NCBI GenBank assembly: GCA_910587345.1
Contig: CAJUKH010000026.1
Span: 186,001-250,000 of the forward strand
Direction of reading: 5' to 3'
Source of the DNA: an uncultured Oscillospiraceae bacterium
Lineage (GTDB): Bacteria; Bacillota; Clostridia; Oscillospirales; Oscillospiraceae
Length of the DNA: 64,000 bases
Part shown: piece by piece, positions 16,865 through 25,900 of the stretch
Position numbering within the stretch: position 1 is the first letter of the stretch
Layout: each line of letters begins with the position of its first letter
Made by a program: the position numbers and the translations under genes
The notes under the pieces: model-generated
What the model was told of the DNA's origin: nothing
Database searches by the model: none
Seen by the model: only the letters and a program-made list of their open reading frames with translations

Positions 16865-16933
16865 ACTCCCACCTCGCATAAGTAAAGATTTTCTAAATTT
16901 ACCGCTGATAGTATAGCACAAAGCGGGGAGAAA

Positions 16934-16942
16934 TGGTATAAT
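16934..16942 (+). promoter_or_regulatory. possible extended -10 promoter of the SEDS gene
   Basis: TGGTATAAT is a TGnTATAAT extended -10; no good -35 is seen. It lies about 45 bases before the ATG. Confidence 0.5.
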
Positions 16943-16984
16943 AACTTCAAAGAATTTACACTTTTATGGGAAGGAGGAACTTCC

Positions 16985-18169
16985 ATGTCCTGGATCACGG
17001 ACTCTCTGCGGGATTTTTGGGAGCGGGGCGATAAACTGCTGCTGACCCTGTGCCTGATGGCCAGCGGCTACGGTCTTATCCTCATCTATTCCGCCACCCG
17101 TTACCTGACGGTCAATCAAAACCGAAGCGTCATTATCCAGGCCATTGGCATCCTGCTGGGGGTAGTTGTATATATCGTTCTCTCTTCGGTGGATCTGGAG
17201 CTTTTTACGGAAAAAACGTGGAAATTTCTCTTTCTCTTCAATATAGGCTTTAACCTGCTGGTCCGTACCCCTCTGGGGGTGGAGGAGGGCGGCAACCGGA
17301 ACTGGATACGCATACCCGGCCTTCCCATCAATATCCATCCCGCCGAGATCGCCAAGCTTACCTTCATCCTCCTTTTCGCCTATCAATGCGCCAAACTGCG
17401 GGAAAAGGGCATCAGCAAACCCTCCTCCGTTTTTCAGCTGCTGGCTCATGCGGGACTGATGGCCGGGCTTGTGGTAGTGGTTTCAGGCGACAAGGGAATG
17501 CCTCTGGTTTTCCTCTTCCTTTTTGCCGCCATGTGCCTGTGCGCCGGTGTCAAATTGCGCTGGTATGCTCTGGCAGGGGTCATCGGCACCGCCGGGGTGG
17601 CCGTACTTTGGCCACGGGTCAAGGACCAGTACTGGGCCGGGCGGATCACCGTGGTCATTGACCATCTGCTGGGGGTTCAGGAGACCCTATACAATCAGAC
17701 CCACGGCGCAGGGTGGCAGCAGACCCGCTCTGTGCTGGCCATCGGCTCCGGCGGTTTTACCGGCCAGGGCTATCTGCAGGGGATTCAGACCCAAAGCCCT
17801 TACCGCAGCTCTCTCCCTGCCCGCTCCACCGATGAGATTTTTGCCGTTTGCGGAGAGGAACTGGGACTGGTGGGTTGTGTCCTTATTATTCTGCTGCTGG
17901 CCGCTATCATCATCCGCTGTGTCTGGGTGGCCCGGCGTGCCCCCAGTCCCATGACCGCTCTCACCGCTATGGGCTATGCTTCGATGCTTTTGTTCCAAAG
18001 TGTCCTCAATATCGGAATGTGCCTCTATGTCCTGCCCATCGTGGGACTGACCCTTCCCTTTTTCAGTTACGGCGGCAGTTCCATTATCACCATGTTTGCC
18101 GCCATGGGCGTGGTCTCCTCCATCAAGACCCGGTCCCTGCCCAGTTGGCTGAAGGACCGCAATCAGTAG
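16985..18169 (+). CDS. SEDS family peptidoglycan glycosyltransferase (RodA/FtsW type)
   Basis: This polytopic membrane protein of 394 residues has about ten hydrophobic segments. It carries SEDS motifs: GNRNWIRIPGLPINIHPAEI, then the ARSTDEIFAVCGEELGLVG loop holding the conserved catalytic-type Asp, and the C-terminal LPIVGLTLPFFSYGGSSI. It polymerises lipid II with a class B PBP. Whether it is the elongation (RodA), division (FtsW) or spore (SpoVE) version cannot be decided from neighbours, since no PBP gene is adjacent. The ribosome site AAGGAGGAA is strong. Confidence 0.9.
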   Translation: MSWITDSLRDFWERGDKLLLTLCLMASGYGLILIYSATRYLTVNQNRSVIIQAIGILLGVVVYIVLSSVDLELFTEKTWKFLFLFNIGFNLLVRTPLGVEEGGNRNWIRIPGLPINIHPAEIAKLTFILLFAYQCAKLREKGISKPSSVFQLLAHAGLMAGLVVVVSGDKGMPLVFLFLFAAMCLCAGVKLRWYALAGVIGTAGVAVLWPRVKDQYWAGRITVVIDHLLGVQETLYNQTHGAGWQQTRSVLAIGSGGFTGQGYLQGIQTQSPYRSSLPARSTDEIFAVCGEELGLVGCVLIILLLAAIIIRCVWVARRAPSPMTALTAMGYASMLLFQSVLNIGMCLYVLPIVGLTLPFFSYGGSSIITMFAAMGVVSSIKTRSLPSWLKDRNQ

Positions 18170-18200
18170 TACCCTTCTTATTTTTCAATTTCTTTGGTAT

Positions 18201-18268
18201 AACCTCCTTGTTTGCGGTGAAACTACCCCCAGCAGCACAATGCTGGTTTTCACCACTGCAAGGAGGTT
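18201..18268 (+). promoter_or_regulatory. leader hairpin that sequesters the S-layer-protein ribosome site (also terminator-like)
   Basis: Three stacked stems form one 68-base hairpin: AACCTCCTTG (18201-18210) with CAAGGAGGTT (18259-18268), GGTGAAA with TTTCACC, and CCAGCA with TGCTGG around a 6-base loop. The outer stem contains the whole AAGGAGG ribosome site of the next gene, and a TTTTTT run follows at once. It can therefore act as the terminator of the SEDS gene, as an attenuator, or as a block on translation of the downstream gene. Confidence 0.7.
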
Positions 18269-18274
18269 TTTTCA

Positions 18275-19543
18275 TTGAAGCATCGTCTCACCCGCCGCAC
18301 TCTGGCCCTTGTGGCTGCCTGTGCGTTGTCCTTCTCACTGCCCGCCGCCCTGGCAAATAAGGAAGAGGCCGTCACCGTGGCCGCTTTTGCCAAAAACGGC
18401 CCTACCACCAATGCCATTTCCTTCTCTCCTGCGGACTTTCTGGTCCTGGGAGATAAGGGCCTCTCTTCCATCATTCTCAACGACCTGCCCGACCCTGCCG
18501 CCGGCGTGCTGACCATCGGCGGTCAAATGATCCCCGCCGGCAGCGAGGTGGCCATGAGTGCCGTCAGCGGACTCCGTTTCTCCCCTCTGGCCACCCCCAT
18601 GCTCTCGGCCACCAGCTTCACCTTTACCCCCGTTTTTGACGACGGCGCCACCGGCGAGGCCGTCACCGTAGGCTTGTTTCTTCTCTCCGAGGAGAATGAC
18701 CCTCCCGTAGCCGAAAACCTCAGCCTTACCACCTATAAAAATGTGGAGGTGCAGGGAACCTTTGCCGCTGTGGACCCCGAAGGAGACATTTTGACCTTCC
18801 AGCTTATCAGCAAACCTGCCCGGGGAACCGTTTCTCTGGCGGAGGACGGCTCCGGCCAATTCACCTATACCCCCTATGAGAACAAGACCGGGAAGGACGC
18901 TTTCACCTATGTGGCGATCGATGCCAAGGGCAACACCTCCTCCCCCGCCACCGTCTCTGTCAAAATCGAAAAGCAGAAAACCAAGGTGACCTATTCCGAT
19001 ATGACCGGCGTGGAGGGGCACCGTGAGGCAGTTCGTCTGGCCGAAGCCGGTATTTTAGTGGGCGAACAGATGGGCAGCGGCTACTTTTTCCGCCCCCAGG
19101 AACGCATGGACCGGGCACAGTTCACCGCTCTGGCCATGATGGTCTGCGAGCCTGACAGCCCTGTAGGTCCTGCCACCACCGGCTTTGCCGATGATGAGGC
19201 CATGGCCGCCTGGGCCAAGCCCTATGTATCGGCCGCTCTTCTCAAAGGACTGGTCCAGGGCAGCTACAGTTCTGACGGAGAAGTCGTCTTTTTGGCCCAT
19301 GACCCCATCACCGCCGCTGAAGCCGCCGTATTGCTGGACCGGGCTCTCCGCATCACCAGCGTGGCCGAAACCATGACCGGAGAACCCAGCTGGTACAGCC
19401 AGGCCGTAGCCAACCTGAACAGCTGCGATGCGCTCCCCGCCTCTGCCATGCTGGACGAGCCTCTCACCCGTGCCCAGGCCGCCATCATGCTCTCCGGCGC
19501 CTTGGATGTTCTGGCCAACCGGGAAAGCAGCTGGCTCAAGTAA
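18275..19543 (+). CDS. exported protein with Ig-like repeat and three S-layer homology domains
   Basis: A 422-residue protein starting at TTG (KHRLTRRTLALVAACALSFS: a signal peptide with cleavage after ALA near residue 27). An N-terminal beta domain (35-145) is followed by a cadherin/Ig-like repeat (about 148-240, with NDPPVAENLSLTTYKN and YTPYENKTGKDAFTYVA). Three SLH motifs then lie at about 245-300, 305-360 and 365-415, which anchor proteins to pyruvylated wall polymer. The TTG start is supported by AAGGAGG 8 bases upstream, inside the leader hairpin. Its job is probably structural or adhesive; no enzyme domain is visible. Confidence 0.85.
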   Translation: MKHRLTRRTLALVAACALSFSLPAALANKEEAVTVAAFAKNGPTTNAISFSPADFLVLGDKGLSSIILNDLPDPAAGVLTIGGQMIPAGSEVAMSAVSGLRFSPLATPMLSATSFTFTPVFDDGATGEAVTVGLFLLSEENDPPVAENLSLTTYKNVEVQGTFAAVDPEGDILTFQLISKPARGTVSLAEDGSGQFTYTPYENKTGKDAFTYVAIDAKGNTSSPATVSVKIEKQKTKVTYSDMTGVEGHREAVRLAEAGILVGEQMGSGYFFRPQERMDRAQFTALAMMVCEPDSPVGPATTGFADDEAMAAWAKPYVSAALLKGLVQGSYSSDGEVVFLAHDPITAAEAAVLLDRALRITSVAETMTGEPSWYSQAVANLNSCDALPASAMLDEPLTRAQAAIMLSGALDVLANRESSWLK

Positions 19544-19554
19544 ATGTCCCTCTC

Positions 19555-19590
19555 CTGACGGAGTCCCGGTTGGGACTCCGTCAGACTTTT
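19555..19590 (+). terminator. intrinsic terminator of the S-layer-type gene
   Basis: Arms CTGACGGAGTCCC and GGGACTCCGTCAG with a 4-base loop, followed by ACTTTTATT. Confidence 0.85.
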
Positions 19591-19676
19591 ATTCCTTCAT
19601 TGAACTTCCGTATCTCACATAAGGCAGGGCAGCCCGTTCTTCGGTGAAAAAATTTTAAAAAAATGCAAATTTCCTG

Positions 19677-19705
19677 TTGACAACTCACCTCTTATTTGCT
19701 AAAAT
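19677..19705 (+). promoter_or_regulatory. SigA promoter of tRNA-Ala(GGC)
   Basis: TTGACA and TAAAAT are separated by 17 bases, about 45 bases upstream of the tRNA. Confidence 0.8.
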
Positions 19706-19748
19706 AACATTCGTTCGGTGCTGATACCGCAACGTAGCAACAAAATAT

Positions 19749-19824
<76 letters not shown>

Positions 19825-19859
19825 AAAAAAGAGGTATCCGAAAGGATATCTCTTTTTTT
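19825..19859 (+). terminator. terminator of tRNA-Ala(GGC)
   Basis: GAGGTATCC/GGATATCTC with a GAAA loop, one G-U pair, flanked by AAAAAA and TTTTTTT, directly after the CCA end. Confidence 0.9.
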
Positions 19860-19920
19860 GCATTTTGATCCTCCGTATCTTCCCGGAGAAGGTGCGCATA
19901 GATAAGGGGAAACAGGGATA

Positions 19921-20718
19921 ATGAAAGTACATGACTTTGCCAAACGGCTGGGGCTTCCCGACAGCAGTATCCGCTACTATGACCGGATGGGGCTGATCCA
20001 AAGCGGACGGCAGAAAGAGAATAATTATCGCCATTTTACCGAGCAGGATGCTCTGGCCATCTACCACGCCAGAATGCTCCGCAGCTTTGACATGAGCGTG
20101 CAGGAAGCCCTGGAGGCCAAGGATCAGGAGCTTTCCACCATTGATGGCTGGGTCAGCAGTCATATTCAGGAGCTGGAGCGGCAGTTGGACTGGGAAAAAA
20201 TGCGGCTGACCCGTCTGCGGGAGATGAAGGCCTATTTCGCCATCACCCCGCCCCGCAACGGTATTTTGCGGGAAGCCACCCGGGATGACAGCTTCAATAT
20301 CTGGAATTTCGGAGCCGTTACCGACCTTTCTCCGGAAGAGGTCCAGGCCCTTCATCTGCTGGCTGAATATATGCCCTTCTCCTATATTGCCATCAGGGTT
20401 TCCCGGGAAAGCATCCTTCGCCCGGGAAATTCTCTGGATGTAAGCACCGGGCTGGGTATCCTTCGCCGCTACCGGGACCGGCTGAAACTGGACCTTTCGG
20501 CCATTCCCCATACTCCGGGCGGACCCATTCTGGGCATTGCTCTGGAAACGCCCGATCCCCTTTCCATCACCAAGGAGGACCTCTTCCCTCTTCTGGAGGA
20601 CATCGACCGCCGGGGGCTTACGCTGGAACAGGATCTGGTCGGGCGTATCTTCATCAGCTATGTCAACAACGGAACCTTTGTTCACGGTGTCAGCCTTGGC
20701 TGCTCCATTGGTAGATAA
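19921..20718 (+). CDS. MerR-family transcriptional regulator
   Basis: A 265-residue regulator with a winged HTH at the N-terminus (VHDFAKRLGLPDSSIRYYDR, then MGLIQ), a dimer coiled coil at about residues 80-110, and a C-terminal part of about 150 residues that looks like an effector-binding domain. MerR proteins twist promoters with over-long spacers. The promoter just downstream, before the exported reductase gene, has such a 19-base spacer with a partial dyad, so that gene is the likely target. The inducer is unknown. Confidence 0.88.
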   Translation: MKVHDFAKRLGLPDSSIRYYDRMGLIQSGRQKENNYRHFTEQDALAIYHARMLRSFDMSVQEALEAKDQELSTIDGWVSSHIQELERQLDWEKMRLTRLREMKAYFAITPPRNGILREATRDDSFNIWNFGAVTDLSPEEVQALHLLAEYMPFSYIAIRVSRESILRPGNSLDVSTGLGILRRYRDRLKLDLSAIPHTPGGPILGIALETPDPLSITKEDLFPLLEDIDRRGLTLEQDLVGRIFISYVNNGTFVHGVSLGCSIGR

Positions 20719-20736
20719 TTTTTTCACAAAACCCTC

Positions 20737-20767
20737 TTGACTTGTAAGTTGGTGTCAGGTTTATCCT
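20737..20767 (+). promoter_or_regulatory. MerR-type promoter with 19-base spacer
   Basis: TTGACT (20737-20742) and TATCCT (20762-20767) are 19 bases apart. An imperfect dyad, CTTGAC and GTCAGG, lies at 20736-20741 and 20754-20759. This geometry is the hallmark of promoters activated by MerR regulators; the gene upstream encodes one. Confidence 0.7.
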
Positions 20768-20803
20768 TTTACTGCTCCAAAATAGTAGAAGGAGGAACCT
20801 ACA

Positions 20804-22867
20804 ATGAAAAAGTCCATTATCAGCACGGGGCTGGCATTGGCAATGCTTTTGGGCATGGCCGGCTGCACCAGCAAGCCCCAAAACAGCCCGGAGGCCGACA
20901 ATTCCGGCATCTCCGGCACTTTTACCGGCACCTCTGCCGGTATGCAGGGACCTGTGACCGTGGAACTCACCGTGGCCGAGGGGAAGATCACCGCCGCCAC
21001 CATCACCGAGTGCCATGAAACCGCCGGTCTGGCCGATGTGGCCGTAGAGCGCATTCCCGAACAGATCGTGGAGCATCAAACCACCGTTCTGGATTCCGTC
21101 ACCGGAGCTACCCTCTGCTCCAACGCCATCATGCGAGCCGCAGCCGAAGCGGCCAAGAGTGCCGGCCTTACCCTGACCGGTGAATACCACGCCCAGCCCG
21201 GCGAGGCTGAGACCTGGGACACCGATGTTCTGGTCATGGGCGGCGGCGGAGCCGGCCTCAGCGCTGCTATCTCCGCTGCGCAGGAGGGTGCAAAAGTCAT
21301 TTTGATCGAGAAAAGCTCCTTCCTGGGCGGCAACACCATGATGGCCGGCGGCGCCTTCAACGCCGTGGACCCCGAAGCCCAGGCCGGTCAGATCCTCTCC
21401 AGCGCCCAGAAAAACACACTGGACGGTTATCTGGCCTTGACCGCCGAGGATGAGGCTCTTCATCTGGACCAGTTCCCCCAGTGGAAGGAAGTCCTCACCC
21501 AACTGCAAAGCGATATCAACGCCTTCTATGCCGCCAACACCGGCAAAACCGCCGGCGTAGATATGCCCGGTTTTGACTCCATCGCTTTGCATATGTGGCA
21601 CATCTATACTGGCGGTCTGCGCCAGATGTCTGACGGCCGGTGGATCTGCTCCGATATCGAGCTGGCCCGGACCCTGGCCGAGAACGCTCTGGACTCCTAT
21701 GACTGGACCGGTTCTCTGGGCGTCGCCACCTCTTCCCACGCCGGCGGCAAGCTGTCCACCGTTCTGGGGGCCATGTGGCCCCGGACCCACTCCTACACCA
21801 ACGGCGTTCCCCTGATCAATGCGCTGCGGGAAGCCGCTGAAAAGCTGGACGTGAAGATCTATACCGAAACTGCCGGCACCGAACTCATCGTTACCGATGG
21901 CAAGGTCACCGGTATAAAGGCTGAGAAGGCCGACGGCACTCCCATCACCATCAATACCGCCAAGGGTGTCATTCTGGCCAGCGGAGGATACTGCGCCAAT
22001 CCGGCCATGGTCAAGGAGTATGACGAGTACTGGGGTGACGACCTTTCTGACCATACTCTCAGCACCAATGCCGGCACCGACACCGGCGACGGCATCGTAA
22101 TGGCAATGGCCATCGGTGCCGACACCGTGGATCTGGGGGTGGCACAGATGATGCCCTCCTCCTCCCCCATTAAGGGCACCATGACGGACGGTATCTGGGC
22201 AGATGCCTCCGAGCAGTTGTGGATCGACGGCAACGCCAAGCGTTTCGTCAACGAGTATGCCGAACGTGACGTACTGGCTAAGGCCTCTCTGGCTCTGGAC
22301 GACGGCCTCTTTTACATCATTTACGCCGGCAGCGGCCTTCGCAGCGGCGACGGTGTCTGCAAGGGTGTAGATCCCACTTCCCCCGGCATGGGCGGCACCA
22401 CCGTTCAGCAGATGGTAGACAATGGTCACGTCTGGTACGGCTCTACTCTGGCTGAACTGGCCGAAGCCACCAAGACCTCTGCCGGCGGCTCCCATGTCAC
22501 CTTTACCGAAGAACAGCTGCGCAGCGCCATTGAGCTTTACAACAGCTATGTGGAAAATCAGAACGACCCCGACTTCGGCAAAGAGGTCCTGAACGGCATC
22601 ATCGATCTGGAAGCCATCGAGGCCGACCCCAATGTGGGCATCGTCATTACCCCCCGGAAGTCCTCCCTCCACCACACCATGGGCGGTGTAAAAATCAACA
22701 CTTCCGCCCAGGTTCTCAACGAGGACGGACAGGTCATTCCCGGCCTGTGGGCCGCAGGGGAAGTCACCGGCGGCATCCATGCCGGTAACCGTCTGGGCGG
22801 CAATGCCATCGCAGACATCTTTACCTTTGGCCGTATCGCCGGTAAGAATGCCGGCAGCGCTCAATAA
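20804..22867 (+). CDS. exported lipoprotein flavin reductase (FMN-binding plus FAD-dependent fumarate-reductase-type domains)
   Basis: A 687-residue protein with a lipoprotein signal (LALAMLLGMAGC, lipid Cys near residue 21). An FMN-binding domain at about 40-120 has the covalent-FMN motif DSVTGATLCSNAI. The FAD-binding-2 domain starts near residue 140 (DVLVMGGGGAGLSAAISAAQ), and the C-terminal FAD loop is GEVTGGIHAGNRLGGNAIAD. This architecture is shared by fumarate, urocanate and methacrylate reductases that accept electrons through bound flavins outside the membrane. The organic acceptor is not predictable here. The AAGGAGG ribosome site is good. It is probably induced by the adjacent MerR regulator. 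Confidence 0.9.
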   Translation: MKKSIISTGLALAMLLGMAGCTSKPQNSPEADNSGISGTFTGTSAGMQGPVTVELTVAEGKITAATITECHETAGLADVAVERIPEQIVEHQTTVLDSVTGATLCSNAIMRAAAEAAKSAGLTLTGEYHAQPGEAETWDTDVLVMGGGGAGLSAAISAAQEGAKVILIEKSSFLGGNTMMAGGAFNAVDPEAQAGQILSSAQKNTLDGYLALTAEDEALHLDQFPQWKEVLTQLQSDINAFYAANTGKTAGVDMPGFDSIALHMWHIYTGGLRQMSDGRWICSDIELARTLAENALDSYDWTGSLGVATSSHAGGKLSTVLGAMWPRTHSYTNGVPLINALREAAEKLDVKIYTETAGTELIVTDGKVTGIKAEKADGTPITINTAKGVILASGGYCANPAMVKEYDEYWGDDLSDHTLSTNAGTDTGDGIVMAMAIGADTVDLGVAQMMPSSSPIKGTMTDGIWADASEQLWIDGNAKRFVNEYAERDVLAKASLALDDGLFYIIYAGSGLRSGDGVCKGVDPTSPGMGGTTVQQMVDNGHVWYGSTLAELAEATKTSAGGSHVTFTEEQLRSAIELYNSYVENQNDPDFGKEVLNGIIDLEAIEADPNVGIVITPRKSSLHHTMGGVKINTSAQVLNEDGQVIPGLWAAGEVTGGIHAGNRLGGNAIADIFTFGRIAGKNAGSAQ

Positions 22868-22881
22868 TTTCCCTCTAAAAG

Positions 22882-22915
22882 AAGGGCCGGGATCTTCAGA
22901 TCCCGGCCCTTTTCC
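22882..22915 (+). terminator. intrinsic terminator of the flavin reductase gene
   Basis: Arms AAGGGCCGGGATCT and AGATCCCGGCCCTT are perfect, followed by TTCC. Confidence 0.85.
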
Positions 22916-22930
22916 ATCCTTTTTATAAAA

Positions 22931-22966
22931 CGGGGGCAGCACGGCGAAAAGCCATACTGCCCCCCA
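22931..22966 (-). terminator. intrinsic terminator of the purine operon
   Basis: On the minus strand GGGGGCAG pairs with CTGCCCCC, with a 20-base loop that holds a further short stem; GTTTTAT follows. It lies just after the purL stop codon. Confidence 0.75.
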
Positions 22967-22977
22967 TTTTTATCATT

Positions 22978-25900
22978 TTATCGGAAGTATTTTGCGCCGG
23001 AACGGAAAATACCGATATCAAAGCTGCCGGGAATATTCTTGTAAAGATGCTTCCCCACTCGCTCGCTGTGACCCATCTTCCCCAGAATACGGCCGTCGGG
23101 ACTGGTGATGGCTTCGATGGCCCAGAAACTGCCGTTGGGGGTCACGGCTGTGGCCATAGAGGGCACGCCCGCCTCATCCACATACTGGGTAGCAATTTGC
23201 CCCGCCGCCGCCAACTGCTTCAGCATCTCCTCCGAAGCAATGAAACGGCCCTCGCCGTGGCTGACAGCCACATTGTAGACCTCTCCCACCGCAGCCTCCA
23301 TAAGCCAGGGGGACAGGTTGGAACATACTCTGGTCCGTACAATGGAGGACTGGTGCCGGCCAATGGCATTATAGGTCAGGGTAGGACTTTCGGATGTCAT
23401 GTCCCGAATCTCGCCGTAGGGCAGCAACCCCAGCTTCACCAGAGCCTGGAAGCCGTTGCAGATACCCAGAGCCAGACCGTCCCGTTTTTTCAAAAGGTCG
23501 GTAATGGCTTCCGCCAGCCGGGGATTGCGAAGGAAAGAGACCATAAACTTGGCCGACCCTTCGGGCTCATCACCGCCCGAGAAACCACCGGGCAGGAAAA
23601 GGATCTGCGATGCCTTGATGGCATCCTCCAGCTCCCCTGCCGAGTCAGCCAGAGCCGTCTGGGTCATGTTGCGGATAATCACCGTTTTCGCTTCCATCCC
23701 TGCCTCTACGCAGGCCCGGGCGGCGTCGTATTCGGTGTTGGTACCGGGGAATACAGGGATAACCACCCGGGGTCTGGCAATACCATGCCCCATAACGGCG
23801 GGAGTCCCCTTGGTCCAGGTGACGGTCTCCACCTTTCCCGCTTCTCCGGTGTGGGTGGGATAGATGCTCTCCAAAACGGATTCGTTCAGAGAGAGAAGCT
23901 CGGCAACAGAAGCGGAATCAGAGCCGATGGTGATGACCGGTTCGGCGGTGGTCATACCGATCCTCATGGCGCAGCCACACTCCACCTCGCTCTCGAGTTC
24001 AGCCAAAATAGCGGCGGGCCAGGGGGCATACCAGTCAAGCTCGGCATCCTGGGCCATGGCAAAGCCGATATTGTTGCCAAAGGACATCTTCATCACGCCC
24101 TCGGCCACACCGTTCTCCACCGCCCAGGCGGCCTTGACCTTCCCCTCCTGACAAAGAGCGTGAAAACTCTCCCAGGCGGCTCTGCGGCCCTCTGCGCAGG
24201 GGTTGCCGGTGAAGAGATACACCGGGTGACCCGCCCCCTTAAACTCAGGGGTGATGACCTCCCCGGCTCTCGCAGGAGCGATGGCAAAGGAGATCAGAGT
24301 GGGAGGCACATCCAGATCCATGAAGGTACCCGACATGGAATCCTTGCCGCCGATGGCAGCGGCAGCATAGTCCAACTGGGCGTCCAACGCCCCCAGCAGC
24401 GCCGCCATGGGCTTGCCCCAGCGCTGGGGTTCCTCCCGGAGCCGCTCGAAGAACTCCTGAAGGGTCAGATAGATTTTCTGATAATCACCGCCGGCGGCCA
24501 CCACCTTGGCGATGGAGGTGGTCACGGCGTTATAGGCACCCGCATAGGGGTCCATGGACAACTCCTCCGGGTCACAGCCCCAGGCCATGATGCTGGCCTG
24601 ATCGGTCTCCTGTCCCGGCAAAACGGGCAGCAGGGCGGACATGGCCTGAGCGGGGGTCCGCTGGGTCTTGCCGCCGAAGGGCATCAGCACAGACCCTGCA
24701 CTGACGGTGCTGTCAAAACGCTCGGTAAGACCCCGGCGGGAGGCGGTTTTCAAGCTCCCTGCCATTTCCCGCAGGGAGGTGAATCGGGCCCTCTCCATGG
24801 CGGTACGGTCCTTCTTCCCCACCGCGGCATCGGCGTGCTTCACCGCCCCGTTGGTATTGAGGAAATCCCGGCTCAAATCGGCGATGGTCCTCCCCTTCCA
24901 GGTCATGACCATCCGGGGGCTTTCAGTGACCACTGCCACCTGATAGGCCTCCAGATTCTCCTTCTCGGCGGCGGCGATGAACTTTGCCGCATCCTCCGCC
25001 GCAACCACCACGGCCATCCGCTCCTGGCTTTCGGAAATGGCCAGTTCGGTACCGTCCAGTCCCTCATACTTCTTCCGCACGGCGTCCAGGTCGATCTCCA
25101 GACCGTCGGCCAGCTCCCCGATGGCCACCGACACGCCGCCGGCGCCAAAGTCATTGCACCGCTTGATAAGCCGGGTGACCTGAGGGTCCCGGAACAGCCG
25201 CTGGATCTTCCGCTCCTCGGGGGCATTGCCCTTCTGGACCTCACTTGCCATGGTGGTCAGGGACTTCTTGTTGTGGCTCTTGGAAGAGCCGGTGGCCCCG
25301 CCAATGCCGTCCCGGCCGGTGCGGCCGCCCAGCAGGATGACCATATCCCCGGGGGCAGGCCGCTCCCGACGAACATTCTCCGCCGGTGCGGCCCCCACTA
25401 CGGCGCCGCACTCCAGCCGTTTGGCCACATACCCCTCATGATAGACCTCGGCCACATGGCCGGTGGCCAGACCGATCTGGTTGCCGTAGGAGGAGTATCC
25501 CGCCGCCGCTGTCTGGCACAGCTTTCGCTGGGGCAGCTTTCCTTCCAGTGTCTCACTAAAGGGGGTCCTGGGGTCACCCGCTCCCGTAAACCGCATGGCC
25601 TGGTGGACATAGACCCGGCCAGACAGGGGGTCCCGGATACAGCCGCCGATACAGGTTGCGGCGCCGCCAAAGGGCTCAATTTCAGTGGGGTGATTGTGGG
25701 TCTCGTTTTTGAACATCAATAGCCAGTCCTGAATCTTCCCGTCCACTTCGGCAGGAACATGAATGGAACAGGCATTGATCTCCTCGCTTTCATCCAGTTC
25801 GGGCAGCAGCCCCCGCTTTTTCAGCACCTTGGCGCCGATGGTGGCTATGTCCATCAGGGTCCGGGGCCGCTTGGCAGCCTTCTCTTCCCCATAGACCTCC

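Noticed and set aside
23047..25722. Long plus-strand frame opposite purL (about 890 codons)
   Set aside because: Antisense shadow; purL motifs on the minus strand are unambiguous.
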